From contig CAWHVB010000009.1 of the NCBI GenBank assembly GCA_963832715.1, positions 1 through 64,000 on the forward strand: DNA of 64,000 nucleotides, read 5' to 3'. Made by a program: the position numbers and the translations under genes. Origin of the DNA: DATFVA01 sp963832715. Lineage in GTDB: Bacteria > Bacteroidota > Ignavibacteria > Ignavibacteriales > Ignavibacteriaceae. This document shows, piece by piece, positions 36,869 to 46,603 of this stretch. Positions within the stretch are counted from its first letter, which is position 1, and the number at the start of each line of letters is the position of its first letter. The notes under the pieces were generated by a model, which had not been told where the DNA came from, searched no databases, and worked only from the letters and a program-made list of their open reading frames with translations.

Positions 36869-37614
36869 TAAAGATGGGTCAAGAAGTGATATAGGATTAT
36901 ATGGAGGTCCTTTCGGCGAAAGTTATAAATACCATGATTTTCCACCACCGTCGCCAGTTAATATGAGTGCTTCATCGATTCAGAATATATTCGGCTCAAA
37001 TGGAACAAAAATACAGAGGCTGACTTTAATCATTACAATCTTTACCGGGATATTAGTTGCAAATTTTACAGCAGATTCGACAACATTTGTCGCATCTTTA
37101 AGTGATACGTTCTATCTGCATATTATACCTCAGGAAATAAATGATCTTTACTTCAAGCTTACTGCAGTAGATAACCAGGGGAATGAATCGGAACCATCGG
37201 ATGAACTTCACGTGTTCCTGACGGGAACAATTAACAATGAAGAATTAACAATTAACAATTACAAGCTTTTCCAAAATTACCCAAATCCGTTTAATACTTC
37301 GACTAAAATAGGATACAGATTGAAGGAAAGAGGATATGTGAAGCTTTATGTATATGATATAAAAGGAGAACTGGTGGAAACATTGGTTAATAAATATCAG
37401 GAGGGCGGGTATTATGAGGTTGAGTTTAGAGGTCGGAATTCGGAGAACGAGGGATAAATACGAGATAGGTTCAGAAATCGGAAGCCTGAGATCGGAAGTG
37501 AGCAGTTTAGCAAGCGGGGTATATATATACCAGATAATGGTAAAGAATGAAAAAGGTATCCCCGTTTTCTCAGATATAAAGAAAATGATTTGTACTAAAG
37601 TAAAGGACATCGAA
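36849..37614 (+). pseudogene. C-terminal remainder of beta-helix protein copy 1 with T9SS domain
   Basis: The continuation of copy 1 is spread over several frames. LDKDGSRSDIGLYGG begins at about 36863. The strand NKNTEADFNHYNLYRD lies in another frame near 37010-37055, and the frame returns at FTADSTTF (about 37067). LFQNYPNPFNTSTKIGY opens the Por secretion domain. That frame stops at 37457 (RGRNSENEG), while the last strand SGVYIYQIMVKNEKG lies in the frame ending at 37659. At least three indels have therefore hit this copy, and it also lacks the usual stop after KKMI. It is non-functional unless the sequence contains errors. Confidence 0.8.
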
Positions 37615-39423
37615 ATGAAAAAGCTACAACTCTTTTTTTTTAGTTATTTAAGTTACTGACCTGTTACGTCGCTACAAATTGCTCATTTTTAATTGGATCT
37701 GTTCGCTATGTAAGTCATTCCGGCAGCAATACACCTCCTTACCTTACCTGGGAGACAGCAGCAGATTCAATAATGAGTGCAATCAATATTTCATCATTCG
37801 GGGATACTATTTATGTGGGTAATGGTGCTTATGAAGAGCGGGTCGTAATGATACGGGGGTTATCTTTGATAGGGGCGGGGATTGATAGTTGTGTAATTGA
37901 TACGAGAAATTTTACGGCGCCACAAGCTATAATGATCAAAGATAGCTGTTATCTGAAAAACTTTAAAATTACTGTACAAAATACTCATAACACTGAGGGA
38001 CAGGGAATAGTTATAGTCGGTTCAAACTCAATAGTTGAATATAATGAAGTATTAAATGCAGATATGCCTGGCATCTGGTGTTATAATACAAATTCAATAA
38101 TAAGACATAACCGAATCTAGATGGGTATACGAGCATCTGGCTGCAATTAAACGACCTGTAATCGATTCAAATTATATTTATGATATTTAGCAGGGAAAGG
38201 AATTAACTCTGACCTTGGGTAAACCCCAACTATTAGGGGGAACATTATAGTAATTGATAATAGCTAGTAATGTCAATCTTTGGCTATCTATCCGGATTTA
38301 ATAATGGGGCATCGCTTTATAATAATGAGTTTTATTCTCTTAATTCGGATATAGTAATAGCAGCTTATTCGACTGAAAGCATAATAAATAACGTGATATA
38401 CAGTAACTACAACTATGGTATATACAAATATCAGGGAGGTATAATTAAAAATAATGTTATCTCAGGCGGGGATGTTGGTATAAGAATTTATAATAGTATA
38501 ATCTCCTGAAATAAAATACAATGATCTCTGGAATAACCAGACTAACTACATAAATCATATTCCGGATTCAACAAACATTTCATTTGAACCCTATGTTTTT
38601 CAATGCCGACAGTATGGACTTCCACCTTCAGAAATATTCTCCTCTTATAGATGCCGGCGATCCATCAATAGTAGATAAAGATTCTTCAAGGAGCGATATA
38701 GGATTGTATGGCGGACAATTTGGAGAAGAATACAAATACCTTGATCTGGCTCCCCGTGCGCCGGTGAATCTGAGTAGCATCTATCGATTCGGGTTATATT
38801 ATGTTAAAGTGGGACAAGAATACAGAAGCAGATTTTAATCATTATAACCTATACAGAGACACAACAGAGAACTTCACCGCAGATTCAACAACTTTTGCTG
38901 CTTCAGTTAATGATACTTTTTATCTGCATATCATACCCGTCGGAACACCTGATCTTTATTTCAAACTTACGGCAGTAGATAACCAGGGGAATGAATCTGA
39001 GCCTTCGGATGAGCTGCACGTGTTCCTGACGGGAACAATTAACAATGAAGAATTAACAATTAACAATTACAAGCTTTTCCAAAATTATCCAAATCCGTTT
39101 AATCCTTCGACTAAAATAGGATACAGGTTGAAGGAAAGAGGGTATGTAAAGCTTTATGTCTATGACATCAAAGGAGAGCTGGTGGAGACATTGGTTAATC
39201 AATATCAGGAGAGCGGGTATTATGAGGTTGAGTTTAGAGGTCGGAATTCGGAGAACGTACGCGGAGCGGAATTTCGTCCGTAGAACGGACTCAAGAGGTC
39301 GGAAGCCAGAGATCAGATGGTTAACAACTTTGCAAGCGGGGTTTATATATACCAGATAATGGTTAAGAATGAAAAAGATATTCCGGTTTTCTCGGATATA
39401 AAGAAGATGATTTTGTTGAAGTG
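37615..39423 (+). pseudogene. Decayed tandem copy 2 of the T9SS beta-helix protein
   Basis: Starts at the ATG of MKKLQLFFF (37615), preceded by AAAGGA, and is broken within 15 codons. Homology resumes out of frame at VRYVSHSGSNTPPYL, then runs open from 37773 to an in-frame TAG at 38120 (RHNRI). Further fragments are at 38270-38509, 38584-38838 and 38801-39283, and the C-terminal strand lies in 39156-39423, ending KKMILLK. Its Por secretion domain is nearly identical in DNA to that of copy 1 (39010-39245 against 37195-37440). A hairpin repeat (39276-39290) sits inside the sorting-domain sequence, in a stretch absent from copy 1. Confidence 0.85.
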
Positions 39424-39803
39424 ATGGTTTAATGTTTCGCTGCTCTGCAGCTCCATGGTATAAGGCTTTGTGCGGATGCTAATAATGTTTCTGCCGCTAT
39501 GCGGCAGAGGAGAGGGATTACCGCAGAGGCGCGGCATCCCGGCAATAATGCTACCCTGATAACCCATTAGCTGCAGAACAGCGGCACATTAAATTTTATT
39601 CACATCTTCTTAACCCCTTATCTTCTCATCTTTCTTATCTTCTTAGCTTCTCACCTTCTAATCCCCTTTCCCGTGTCATCCCGAACCTCTTCACACACGG
39701 TAAAAACGCCGGGACTGCAGCAGAGAATTAATTTGACGCAACTCATTACTGCTTACCGCTATAAATACTAATTTATTTAAAAATTATAATTTAAGGTAAA
39801 GCT
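39424..39803. repeat. Right margin of the accessory region, repeat-rich
   Basis: Contains an inverted partial copy of the GCTGCAGAGCAGC hairpin near 39435-39455, a perfect hairpin TCTGCCGC-TAT-GCGGCAGA at 39490-39508, and GCTG-CAGAA-CAGC at 39570-39582. A 48-base direct repeat of 31315-31363 follows, then a pyrimidine-rich run at 39605-39665 that is the reverse complement type of the left-margin purine run. The last 100 bases lead to the Cys-rich gene. Confidence 0.7.
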
Positions 39804-40037
39804 ATGGCTATATGTGAAGTTTGCGGCAACGATTACTCAAATTCTTTTGAAGTTAAAAAAGGAGGAGAGACATACACATTTGATTCCTTTGAATGTGCAA
39901 TTCATAAACTTGCGCCTGTATGCGGACATTGCGGTTGTAAAGTGATAGGCCATGGTGTGGAAAAAGGCGGTTCCATATTCTGCTGTCAGCATTGTGCAGA
40001 TGAATCAAATGTAATATCTACCAAAGGTTTAAAATAG
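39804..40037 (+). CDS. Small Cys-rich metal-binding (metallothionein-like) protein
   Basis: 77 residues with nine cysteines and three histidines in zinc-ribbon-like clusters: CEVC (4-7), FEC AIH, VCGHCGC and FCCQHC. The pattern CEVCGNDY, DSFECAIHKLAPVC and HCGCKVIGHGVE is a recurrent bacterial family often labelled prokaryotic metallothionein or zinc-binding protein. It likely binds zinc or other soft metals in the cytoplasm. The start is preceded by AAGGTAAAGCT. It lies 15 bases before the PfpI gene and they share a transcript; both suggest a stress-response unit. Confidence 0.8.
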   Translation: MAICEVCGNDYSNSFEVKKGGETYTFDSFECAIHKLAPVCGHCGCKVIGHGVEKGGSIFCCQHCADESNVISTKGLK

Positions 40038-40052
40038 GAGGAGAAAAGATAT

Positions 40053-40571
40053 ATGAAGTTAAGAGGAAGGAAAATAGCAATCTTTGTTGAGAAAATGTTT
40101 GAGGACCTGGAGTTCTGGTACCCGTACTTAAGGATGAAGGAGGAGGAAGCAGATGTTTGTGTGGTAGCACCTAAAGTTGAAACTTATGAAGGGAAACACG
40201 GATTAACAGCGAAAGCAGATCAATCTATTGTAGCTGTAAAAACCGATGAATTTAATGCTTTGATCATCCCGGGCGGCTACTCACCCGATCATATGCGCAG
40301 AACTCCCGAGATGGTTGAATTTGTAAAGCAGATGAATGAGGAGAAGAAGCCTATTGCCGCTATTTGCCACGGACCCTGGATGCTGGCATCGGCAGAAGTC
40401 ATAAAGGGAAAGAAGGTAACAAGCTTCTTTTCACTTAAGGATGATTTAATTCACGCCGGAGCTGAATGGATTGACCAGGAAGTAGTAAAAGACGGAAATA
40501 TAATTACTTCACGCAACCCGAATGATCTGCCTGCGTTCTGCAAAAAAATAATAGAGACACTTGAGAAATAG
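40053..40571 (+). CDS. DJ-1/PfpI family protein (glyoxalase III/protease-like)
   Basis: 172 residues. GRKIAIFVEKMFEDLEFWYP carries the conserved Glu20, and AAICHGPWML the nucleophile elbow with Cys105-His106. The last part (VTSFFSLKDDLIHAGAEWID, then DGNIITSRNPNDLPAF) is typical of the PfpI/YhbO branch. Members have been reported as proteases, glyoxalases or protein deglycases; the in vivo role is stress protection. GGAGGAGAAAAG precedes the ATG. It follows the Cys-rich protein by 15 bases. Confidence 0.9.
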   Translation: MKLRGRKIAIFVEKMFEDLEFWYPYLRMKEEEADVCVVAPKVETYEGKHGLTAKADQSIVAVKTDEFNALIIPGGYSPDHMRRTPEMVEFVKQMNEEKKPIAAICHGPWMLASAEVIKGKKVTSFFSLKDDLIHAGAEWIDQEVVKDGNIITSRNPNDLPAFCKKIIETLEK

Positions 40572-40746
40572 AAACTTCTGATTAGAGAAGAGTAGAACTT
40601 ATGCCGGGAATGCCCTTCCTTCGGGAAGCTTCCACCTGCACAAATAAAGCTGCGGAGGAGAGTTCCTGGATCAGAGGTAAAGAACGGATGATACTTAATT
40701 TCTGTCCTGTCGGCAGACGGCAAAGAAATAATGGCCAGGAATAGAT

Positions 40747-41478
40747 ATGGCAAAAGGCAAGGTATACATAGGCACATCCGGGTGGAATTATAAACACTGG
40801 AAAGGAAATTTTTATCCTGAAGATCTCAGGCAGAAAAACTGGCTCGGGTTTTATGCAGATAAACTTAAAACGGTAGAAATTAATAATTCTTTCTACCGGC
40901 TTCCCGACAAAAAGACATTTAAGTCGTGGAAAGATAATACTCCAAAAAATTTCATTTTTTCAGTTAAAGGCAGCCGGTATATCACCCATATGAAAAAACT
41001 GAAAGAACCGAAACAGAGCAGCAAAAAACTATTTACGAGAGTTAAACATTTAAAGAAAAAACTGGGACCCATTCTGTTTCAGCTTCCTCCCCGCTGGAAG
41101 TTCAACAGGGAAAGGTTTGAAAAATTTCTGAAGGTGCTGCCGGAAAAATACCGGTACACATTCGAATTCAGAGAAAAATCGTGGTGGAATGATGAGACAT
41201 TGGAATTATTAAAAAAATATAATGCAGCTTTCTGCATCTATGAGCTGGCGGGAACTTTGACGCCTAAGGAAGTCACAGCAGATTTTGTTTATATCCGTCT
41301 TCATGGTCCGGGTGATAAATACCAGGGAAATTACAGTAAAAAGCAGTTATCCGGCTGGGCAGGAGCTGTCTCAACCTGGCAGAGGAAAAATAAAGATGTT
41401 TATCTTTATTTTGATAACGATGACAGCGGCTATGCTGTTAAGAATGCCATGGAAATTCAGAAAATGCTGTCCTCTTGA
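40747..41478 (+). CDS. DUF72 (YecE-like) family protein
   Basis: 243 residues forming a TIM-barrel-like fold. The signature pieces are YIGTSGWNYKHWKGNFYPEDL, TVEINNSFYRLP, FSVKGSRYITHMKKL and FRLHGPG-like YIRLHGPGDKY, followed by LYFDNDDSGYAVKNA. The function of DUF72 is unknown, although the fold is reminiscent of UV-damage endonuclease and xylose isomerase-type barrels. The ATG follows an upstream gap of about 175 bases from PfpI. It precedes an aldo/keto reductase by about 70 bases in the same direction, so the link may be operonic. Confidence 0.88.
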   Translation: MAKGKVYIGTSGWNYKHWKGNFYPEDLRQKNWLGFYADKLKTVEINNSFYRLPDKKTFKSWKDNTPKNFIFSVKGSRYITHMKKLKEPKQSSKKLFTRVKHLKKKLGPILFQLPPRWKFNRERFEKFLKVLPEKYRYTFEFREKSWWNDETLELLKKYNAAFCIYELAGTLTPKEVTADFVYIRLHGPGDKYQGNYSKKQLSGWAGAVSTWQRKNKDVYLYFDNDDSGYAVKNAMEIQKMLSS

Positions 41479-41549
41479 TTTTGATCATAAGGATAAATTC
41501 TTATAATGGTTAAATATCATTTTTGAATCCTCAAAATAAAAAGGAGAAA

Positions 41550-42551
41550 ATGGAGACATTAAAACTCGATTCATTAAACAAAGAAACAGCTAAAATAGGT
41601 CTGGGGACCTGGGCGATAGGCGGGGTTATGTGGGGAGGAACCGACGAACAGGAGTCAATAAAAACAATTCAATCTGCAGTTGATAAAGGTATTACACTGA
41701 TTGATACTGCTCCTGCCTACGGGTTTGGTAAATCCGAGGAGATTGCAGGCAAAGCACTAAAAAACTACGGTGACAGGGAAAAGCTGGTGGTGGCTACAAA
41801 AGTGGGACTTGAATGGGATAAAGATGAAAATATAACACGTAATTCTTCCAGGGAAAGAATATTTAAAGAAATAGACGATTCACTCAACAGGCTTCAGCTA
41901 GATTATATCGATATTTACCAGGTCCACTGGCCGGATACTCAAACTCCGTTCGAAGAGACTGCACAGGCAATGAACGAACTGCTTGAGCAGGGAAAGATCA
42001 GGGCAATCGGGGTAAGCAATTATTCTTCACAACAAATGGATGAATTCAGGAAATATGCACCCCTGCATTTCTGTCAGCCTCCTTATAATCTTTTTGAAAG
42101 AGACGCTGAAGAGGATGTTATCCCTTATTGTAAAGAACATGACATAAAATTAATAACATACGGCGCTTTGTGCAGAGGATTATTATCGGGTAAAATGAAG
42201 CCTGATACAGAATTTAAAGGAGATGATCTTAGAAAAGATGATCCGAAATTTCAGCAGCCGCGATACGAAGATTACCTGGATGCAGTAGAGAAAGTATCCC
42301 AGTTTGCCGGGAGCAAGTATAATAAAGAAATTATTCATCTTGCGGTAAGATGGATATTCGACCAGGGTGCGGACATTGCATTATGGGGCGCAAGGAAACC
42401 CGGTCAGCTTGATACGATTGATGAAGTCTGGGGCTGGTCTTTGACTCAGCAGGATATTATTATTATCAACAACCTGATTAACACTACCGTGTCTGATCCG
42501 GTAGGACCGGAATTTATGGCTCCCCCGGAACACGCCGGTAAGGAGAAATAG
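41550..42551 (+). CDS. Aldo/keto reductase
   Basis: 333 residues from the ATG at 41550, preceded by AAGGAG; an in-frame TTG at 41523 lengthens it without homology. The catalytic tetrad is visible: Asp and Tyr in IDTAPAYGFGKSE, Lys in VVATKVGLE and His in YQVHWPD. The NADPH-binding end has ALWGARKPGQLD. It belongs to the AKR branch of YajO/IolS-type oxidoreductases, which reduce aldehydes or oxidise sugar alcohols. Substrate is not predictable. It is followed 58 bases later by the Rieske-AIF-like reductase, and both may serve detoxification. Confidence 0.9.
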   Translation: METLKLDSLNKETAKIGLGTWAIGGVMWGGTDEQESIKTIQSAVDKGITLIDTAPAYGFGKSEEIAGKALKNYGDREKLVVATKVGLEWDKDENITRNSSRERIFKEIDDSLNRLQLDYIDIYQVHWPDTQTPFEETAQAMNELLEQGKIRAIGVSNYSSQQMDEFRKYAPLHFCQPPYNLFERDAEEDVIPYCKEHDIKLITYGALCRGLLSGKMKPDTEFKGDDLRKDDPKFQQPRYEDYLDAVEKVSQFAGSKYNKEIIHLAVRWIFDQGADIALWGARKPGQLDTIDEVWGWSLTQQDIIIINNLINTTVSDPVGPEFMAPPEHAGKEK

Positions 42552-42609
42552 TTAGTAAAATTTTCTTCACTTAATTAAATCACGGCAGGAATCGGAAAGA
42601 AGGAAACTG

Positions 42610-44184
42610 ATGGGCTTCAAGGAAATAGCAAAGAAAAGCGATCTTAAAAACGGGGAGATGAAAGCATTCAAAATCGACGATGAAAACAAGATTTTACTGT
42701 GCAGAATAAATGACGAATTTTCTGCCGTCGGTGCATCCTGCACCCACTACGGCGCCCCGCTGGAGGAGGGAGTATTAAAAGGGGAAACGATTATTTGTCC
42801 CTGGCACCATGCATGTTTTAATGCAAAAACCGGAAACCTGCTTGAGCCGCCTGCAATGGACGCTCTTCCCCGGTATGAATTAAAAACAGAAGGCGATGTA
42901 ATTAAAATTAATGTGCCGGATGAAATTCAGAGTTCACGCCGGCCCGATATGGTAAAAAAAGATACTAAATCTGATGACCGCACATTTTTAATTCTCGGTG
43001 CGGGAGCTTCAGCCTATTCTGCAGCCCAGTCGATGAGAGAGAACGGGTTTAAAGGAAACATTGTAATGGCAACAAAAGAAGACCGGAAGCCGTACGACCG
43101 CCCTAACCTGAGCAAGGATTACCTTGCCGGAAGTGCAGAGCCTGAATGGATGCCTCTTCGTCCCGATGACTTTTTTGAAGAATATGGAATCGAATTCAGG
43201 CATTCTGTTGAAGTTAAAGAAGCAGACTTCAACAAAAAACAAGTTTCCTTCGGCAGCGGTGAGAAGCTGAAGTATGATAAATTATTAATAGCGACAGGCG
43301 GAATTCCGAATCAGATCAGCATTAAGGGTTCCGGTCTGAAAAATATTTTCTACCTAAGGAGCTTCGATGATGCAGACAGGATAATTGCATCACTTAAAGG
43401 CTCTGAAAATGCCGTAGTAATAGGAGCAAGCTTTATTGCTATGGAAACGGCTCATAGTCTTACCGAAAGAAAACTCAAAGTTACTGTAATTGCACCCGAA
43501 GAGATCCCCTTTGAACGGAACTTCGGAGAAGAGATAGGCAGACTGTTCAGGAAAGAGCATGAAAAGAACGGTGTAGTATTCAAATTGAAATCGAAGATAA
43601 AAGAATTCCGGGGAGAAGGGAAAGTTGAGGCTGTTGTGCTTGAATCCGGTGAAGAAATAGCAGCAGACATCGTAATAGCAGGAATAGGTGTAAAACCGGC
43701 GACAGGTTTTTTGGATAGTTCGGAGCTGATGGATGATAAAAGTCTTAAAACCGATGCATTCCTGCAGGTAAAAGAGGATGTATATGCTTCGGGCGATATT
43801 GCATCATTCCCCGATTTCCGTACAGGAAATCATATCAGGATTGAGCATTGGCGTCTTGCTCTGCAGCTCGGCAGAATTGCTGGCGCAAATATGTCGGGTA
43901 AAAAATTGAAATTCGAAGGTGTACCATTTTTCTGGACGGCACAGGCAGGAATGAATCTGAGGTATGTAGGTTTTGTCAAGGACTGGGATGAGATAATAAT
44001 AGACGGAAGTGTTGCACAGAAAAAATTTGTTGCATACTATATAAAAAATAATACTGTAATGGCTGCTGCAGGTATAAACAGGGACAAAGAAATGGACGCA
44101 GTCCATCTGCTGATCAAAGAACAAAAACTTCCTGAAGTAGAAGCTATAAGGGATAATTCAGCTGATCTATTATCATTTATCTGA
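42610..44184 (+). CDS. Rieske plus FAD reductase (apoptosis-inducing-factor-like)
   Basis: 524 residues in two modules. Residues 1-105 are a Rieske domain with Cys44-His46 (CTHYG) and Cys63-His66 (CPWHH). Residues about 120-524 are an FAD-dependent pyridine nucleotide reductase with ILGAGASAYSAA, YDRPNLSKDYL, VVIGASFIAMETA and YASGDIASFPDF. The order Rieske then reductase is that of AIFM3-like and some phthalate/biphenyl ferredoxin reductase homologues. It probably passes electrons from NAD(P)H through FAD to the [2Fe-2S] centre and on to an unknown acceptor. AGAAGGAAAC lies before the start. It appears cotranscribed with the aldo/keto reductase. Confidence 0.9.
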   Translation: MGFKEIAKKSDLKNGEMKAFKIDDENKILLCRINDEFSAVGASCTHYGAPLEEGVLKGETIICPWHHACFNAKTGNLLEPPAMDALPRYELKTEGDVIKINVPDEIQSSRRPDMVKKDTKSDDRTFLILGAGASAYSAAQSMRENGFKGNIVMATKEDRKPYDRPNLSKDYLAGSAEPEWMPLRPDDFFEEYGIEFRHSVEVKEADFNKKQVSFGSGEKLKYDKLLIATGGIPNQISIKGSGLKNIFYLRSFDDADRIIASLKGSENAVVIGASFIAMETAHSLTERKLKVTVIAPEEIPFERNFGEEIGRLFRKEHEKNGVVFKLKSKIKEFRGEGKVEAVVLESGEEIAADIVIAGIGVKPATGFLDSSELMDDKSLKTDAFLQVKEDVYASGDIASFPDFRTGNHIRIEHWRLALQLGRIAGANMSGKKLKFEGVPFFWTAQAGMNLRYVGFVKDWDEIIIDGSVAQKKFVAYYIKNNTVMAAAGINRDKEMDAVHLLIKEQKLPEVEAIRDNSADLLSFI

Positions 44185-44352
44185 GTGTCATCAAACACAG
44201 CGTGTGAGATAGATGGATTAAAAATTCACTGATTTCCAATCGCCGCTTTTTTAATATCACAGTACAGATTTACTTCCGATAAAATCACAGACGGTTCTCC
44301 TCAATAGAATATATTGTAGTACAATTTCTTGAATAACAAGATGGAGAACAAG

Positions 44353-44946
44353 ATGTACAAAAAAATCGTTTATATGATAATTATGACTGTGGGTTTTATA
44401 TCCTATATTTATGGACAGGACGGCGGAGACAAAAGCGATAGTCAGAATTACAGAACGAATATTCATAACCCTGTGGCAGTGGGTATTCAGGGCGGATTTC
44501 AGAAAGCAGCTGATGCGGATAATGGTAAATTTATGGGCGGCGGTCTCGTAAGAGCATACCTGACAACTGCTGTGGCATTTGAAGCGTCTATTAATTACCG
44601 CCAGGAAGAATATAAAGACGGCGCAATTACAGTAAGCAGCTGGCCGGTTCAGCTTTCAGGACTCTTCTACCCGGTCGAATATTTATATGGTGTTGTAGGT
44701 GTCGGCTGGTACAATGCTAAAGTCGAATACTCCGGCGTATTGAATGATATTCCGGATAAAACCTCCCAGAAATTCGGGTGGCACTTTGGTGCAGGACTCG
44801 ATATACCACTGGGAGAAAGAGCTTTCTTATTCGGTGATTTCAGGTATGTATTTCTTAACTATAATTTTGAAGATGTACCCGGCGGCGGAGAGATCAACAG
44901 TGATTATTTCCAGATAAATGCCGGATTAATGTTCGTAGTTAACTAG
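44353..44946 (+). CDS. Outer-membrane beta-barrel protein
   Basis: 197 residues from the ATG at 44353, chosen over the TTG at 44329 because GGAG sits six bases before it and a signal peptide follows (YKKIVYMIIMTVGFISYIYGQ). The mature sequence has alternating hydrophobic strands: VAVGIQGGFQKA, FMGGGLVRAYLTTAVAFEASI, YGVVGVGWYNAKVEY, FGWHFGAGLDIPLG and FLFGDFRYVFLNYNF, ending in YFQINAGLMFVVN with a terminal aromatic-type strand. This is the OmpA/opacity-type eight-stranded barrel pattern. Function is unknown. Confidence 0.8.
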   Translation: MYKKIVYMIIMTVGFISYIYGQDGGDKSDSQNYRTNIHNPVAVGIQGGFQKAADADNGKFMGGGLVRAYLTTAVAFEASINYRQEEYKDGAITVSSWPVQLSGLFYPVEYLYGVVGVGWYNAKVEYSGVLNDIPDKTSQKFGWHFGAGLDIPLGERAFLFGDFRYVFLNYNFEDVPGGGEINSDYFQINAGLMFVVN

Positions 44947-45007
44947 ATCTTTTTTTTATTTGATTCTGCTGTGTCGTACTTTAAAATATGAAATCTGACA
45001 CCCTCTC

Positions 45008-45412
45008 ATGAAAAAGTACGATGCAGCAATTATTGGTTCCGGCCCGAATGGTTTGTCGGCTGGTATAATACTCGCTAAGGCGGGTTTATCAGTCGTAATC
45101 ATCGAAGCAATGGACCGGATAGGCGGGGGAACAAGGACATCAGAACTTACACTTCCGGGTTTCAGACATGACGTTTGTTCCGCAATTCATCCTCTCGGCG
45201 CGGCATCCCCTTTTTTTCAATCTTTACCATTAGACAAATTTGGATTAAAATGGATTTTTCCTTCTGCCGCAGTGGCTCACCCTTTTGACGACGGAACTGC
45301 TGCTTTTATCTCAAAATCTTTAGTTGACACTGCCGCCGGTTTAGGTGTAGATGCCCGATCCTATATAAGTCTGATGAATCCTCTTGCAGAAAAAACCAAA
45401 AGGCAAGAATGA
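45008..45412 (+). pseudogene. Truncated CrtI-like/FAD-dependent oxidoreductase
   Basis: 134 residues only. The N terminus is clearly a phytoene-desaturase/NAD(P)-FAD oxidoreductase: AAIIGSGPNGLSAGIILAKAGLSV, then IIEAMDRIGGGTRT and FRHDVCSAIHPLG. Intact members have about 500 residues, so three quarters is missing and the frame ends after LMNPLAEKTKRQE. No other part of the gene is found before or after the methyltransferase at 45507. The break coincides with the left side of the restriction-modification pair, which suggests loss of the 3' end during insertion or deletion there. Confidence 0.85.
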
Positions 45413-45506
45413 AAGTAGGCCCGCAATGACTATATGGAATAATTATTTAAATTAGAAACAAAAATAATTATAAATAATAATTAACGGTCCAGGGGTAGAC
45501 AAATAC

Positions 45507-46550
45507 ATGACAACATTTACTTTGATTGATGATCTACAGGAGCTTCTGAGAAGCGATGACCTTCAGTTTGTTAAACGACAGGTACAGAATATCATTTCGT
45601 CAGTGGACCTGGATGAATTGATAATACAATCTAATGGTGATGCTGATAAGATCCCGGTATCATACCTTGTAAAAGAGCTCAGCCAGATATTTGAGACCCA
45701 GACTATCGAGAGGACGCGTTATTACATCAGGAGACTTATAAAGAGCCTGTCGCAGAGAAAAGAAGGAAAAATTAATGATATCAACCTGAACCGCTGGAAA
45801 GAGTATGACGATCTTTTAACCGACAGTCTCTGGATCCTTGATAAAAGAGACAGGTCAGGCGCCCATACGGCCGGCTACTGGGGTAATTTTATTCCCCAGA
45901 TACCCAACCAGTTCCTGCGCAGGTATACGAAAAAAGGTGAATGGGTGCTCGATCCCTTCCTTGGAAGCGGAACTACCTTAATAGAATGCAGAAGACTCGG
46001 AAGGAATGGAATAGGCGTTGAGCTTCAGCCGGAGGCAGCCAGGCTGGCAAAGGGTATTCTGAGTAAGGAAAAAAATCCTTATAAAATAAAAACTGAGATT
46101 ATTAATAATGATAGTACGGAATACAAATTCAAAACTGAAATCAGGAAATATAAATGTGACTCGGTTCAGTTTTTAATTATGCACCCTCCCTACTGGGATA
46201 TTATTAAATTCAGTGAAAAGAAAAATGATCTTTCGAACGCAGGAACTGTAGAAGAGTTTTTACATATGTTCGGGAAGATAATAGATGCCACCTACCCTGT
46301 ACTCGACAGCGGCAGATTTGCCGCCGTGATAATAGGAGATAAATATTGTTCAGGCGAATGGATACCGCTTGGTTTTTACACGATGCAGGAAATGATCAAA
46401 CGCGGATACAAACTGAAATCTACAATAATTAAAAATTATGATAATACTACAGCAAAGAGAAACCAGAAAGAATTATGGCGCTACCGCGCACTGGCAGGCG
46501 GATTTTATATCTTCAAGCACGAGTACATCTTTCTATTCCGGAAGCAGTGA
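45507..46550 (+). CDS. Site-specific DNA methyltransferase
   Basis: 347 residues. The SAM-binding motif I is VLDPFLGSGTTLIECRR (Asp149 start) and the catalytic motif IV is MHPPYWDII (226-233). The order I then IV with HTAGYWGNFIPQIPNQF in front is that of the N6-adenine/N4-cytosine family PF01555-like enzymes that recognise short sites. Motif IV normally starts with Ser, Asp or Asn before PPY; here it is His226. The first 100 residues are an unfamiliar helical region (DDLQELLRSDDLQFVKRQV, RYYIRRLIKSL), perhaps for DNA recognition or partner binding. A candidate endonuclease follows 53 bases later. Confidence 0.85.
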   Translation: MTTFTLIDDLQELLRSDDLQFVKRQVQNIISSVDLDELIIQSNGDADKIPVSYLVKELSQIFETQTIERTRYYIRRLIKSLSQRKEGKINDINLNRWKEYDDLLTDSLWILDKRDRSGAHTAGYWGNFIPQIPNQFLRRYTKKGEWVLDPFLGSGTTLIECRRLGRNGIGVELQPEAARLAKGILSKEKNPYKIKTEIINNDSTEYKFKTEIRKYKCDSVQFLIMHPPYWDIIKFSEKKNDLSNAGTVEEFLHMFGKIIDATYPVLDSGRFAAVIIGDKYCSGEWIPLGFYTMQEMIKRGYKLKSTIIKNYDNTTAKRNQKELWRYRALAGGFYIFKHEYIFLFRKQ

Positions 46551-46603
46551 CGTAACTTCAACCTTTGCCGGTGAGGCGATGATCAGCCGACAGGATTTTA
46601 TAT

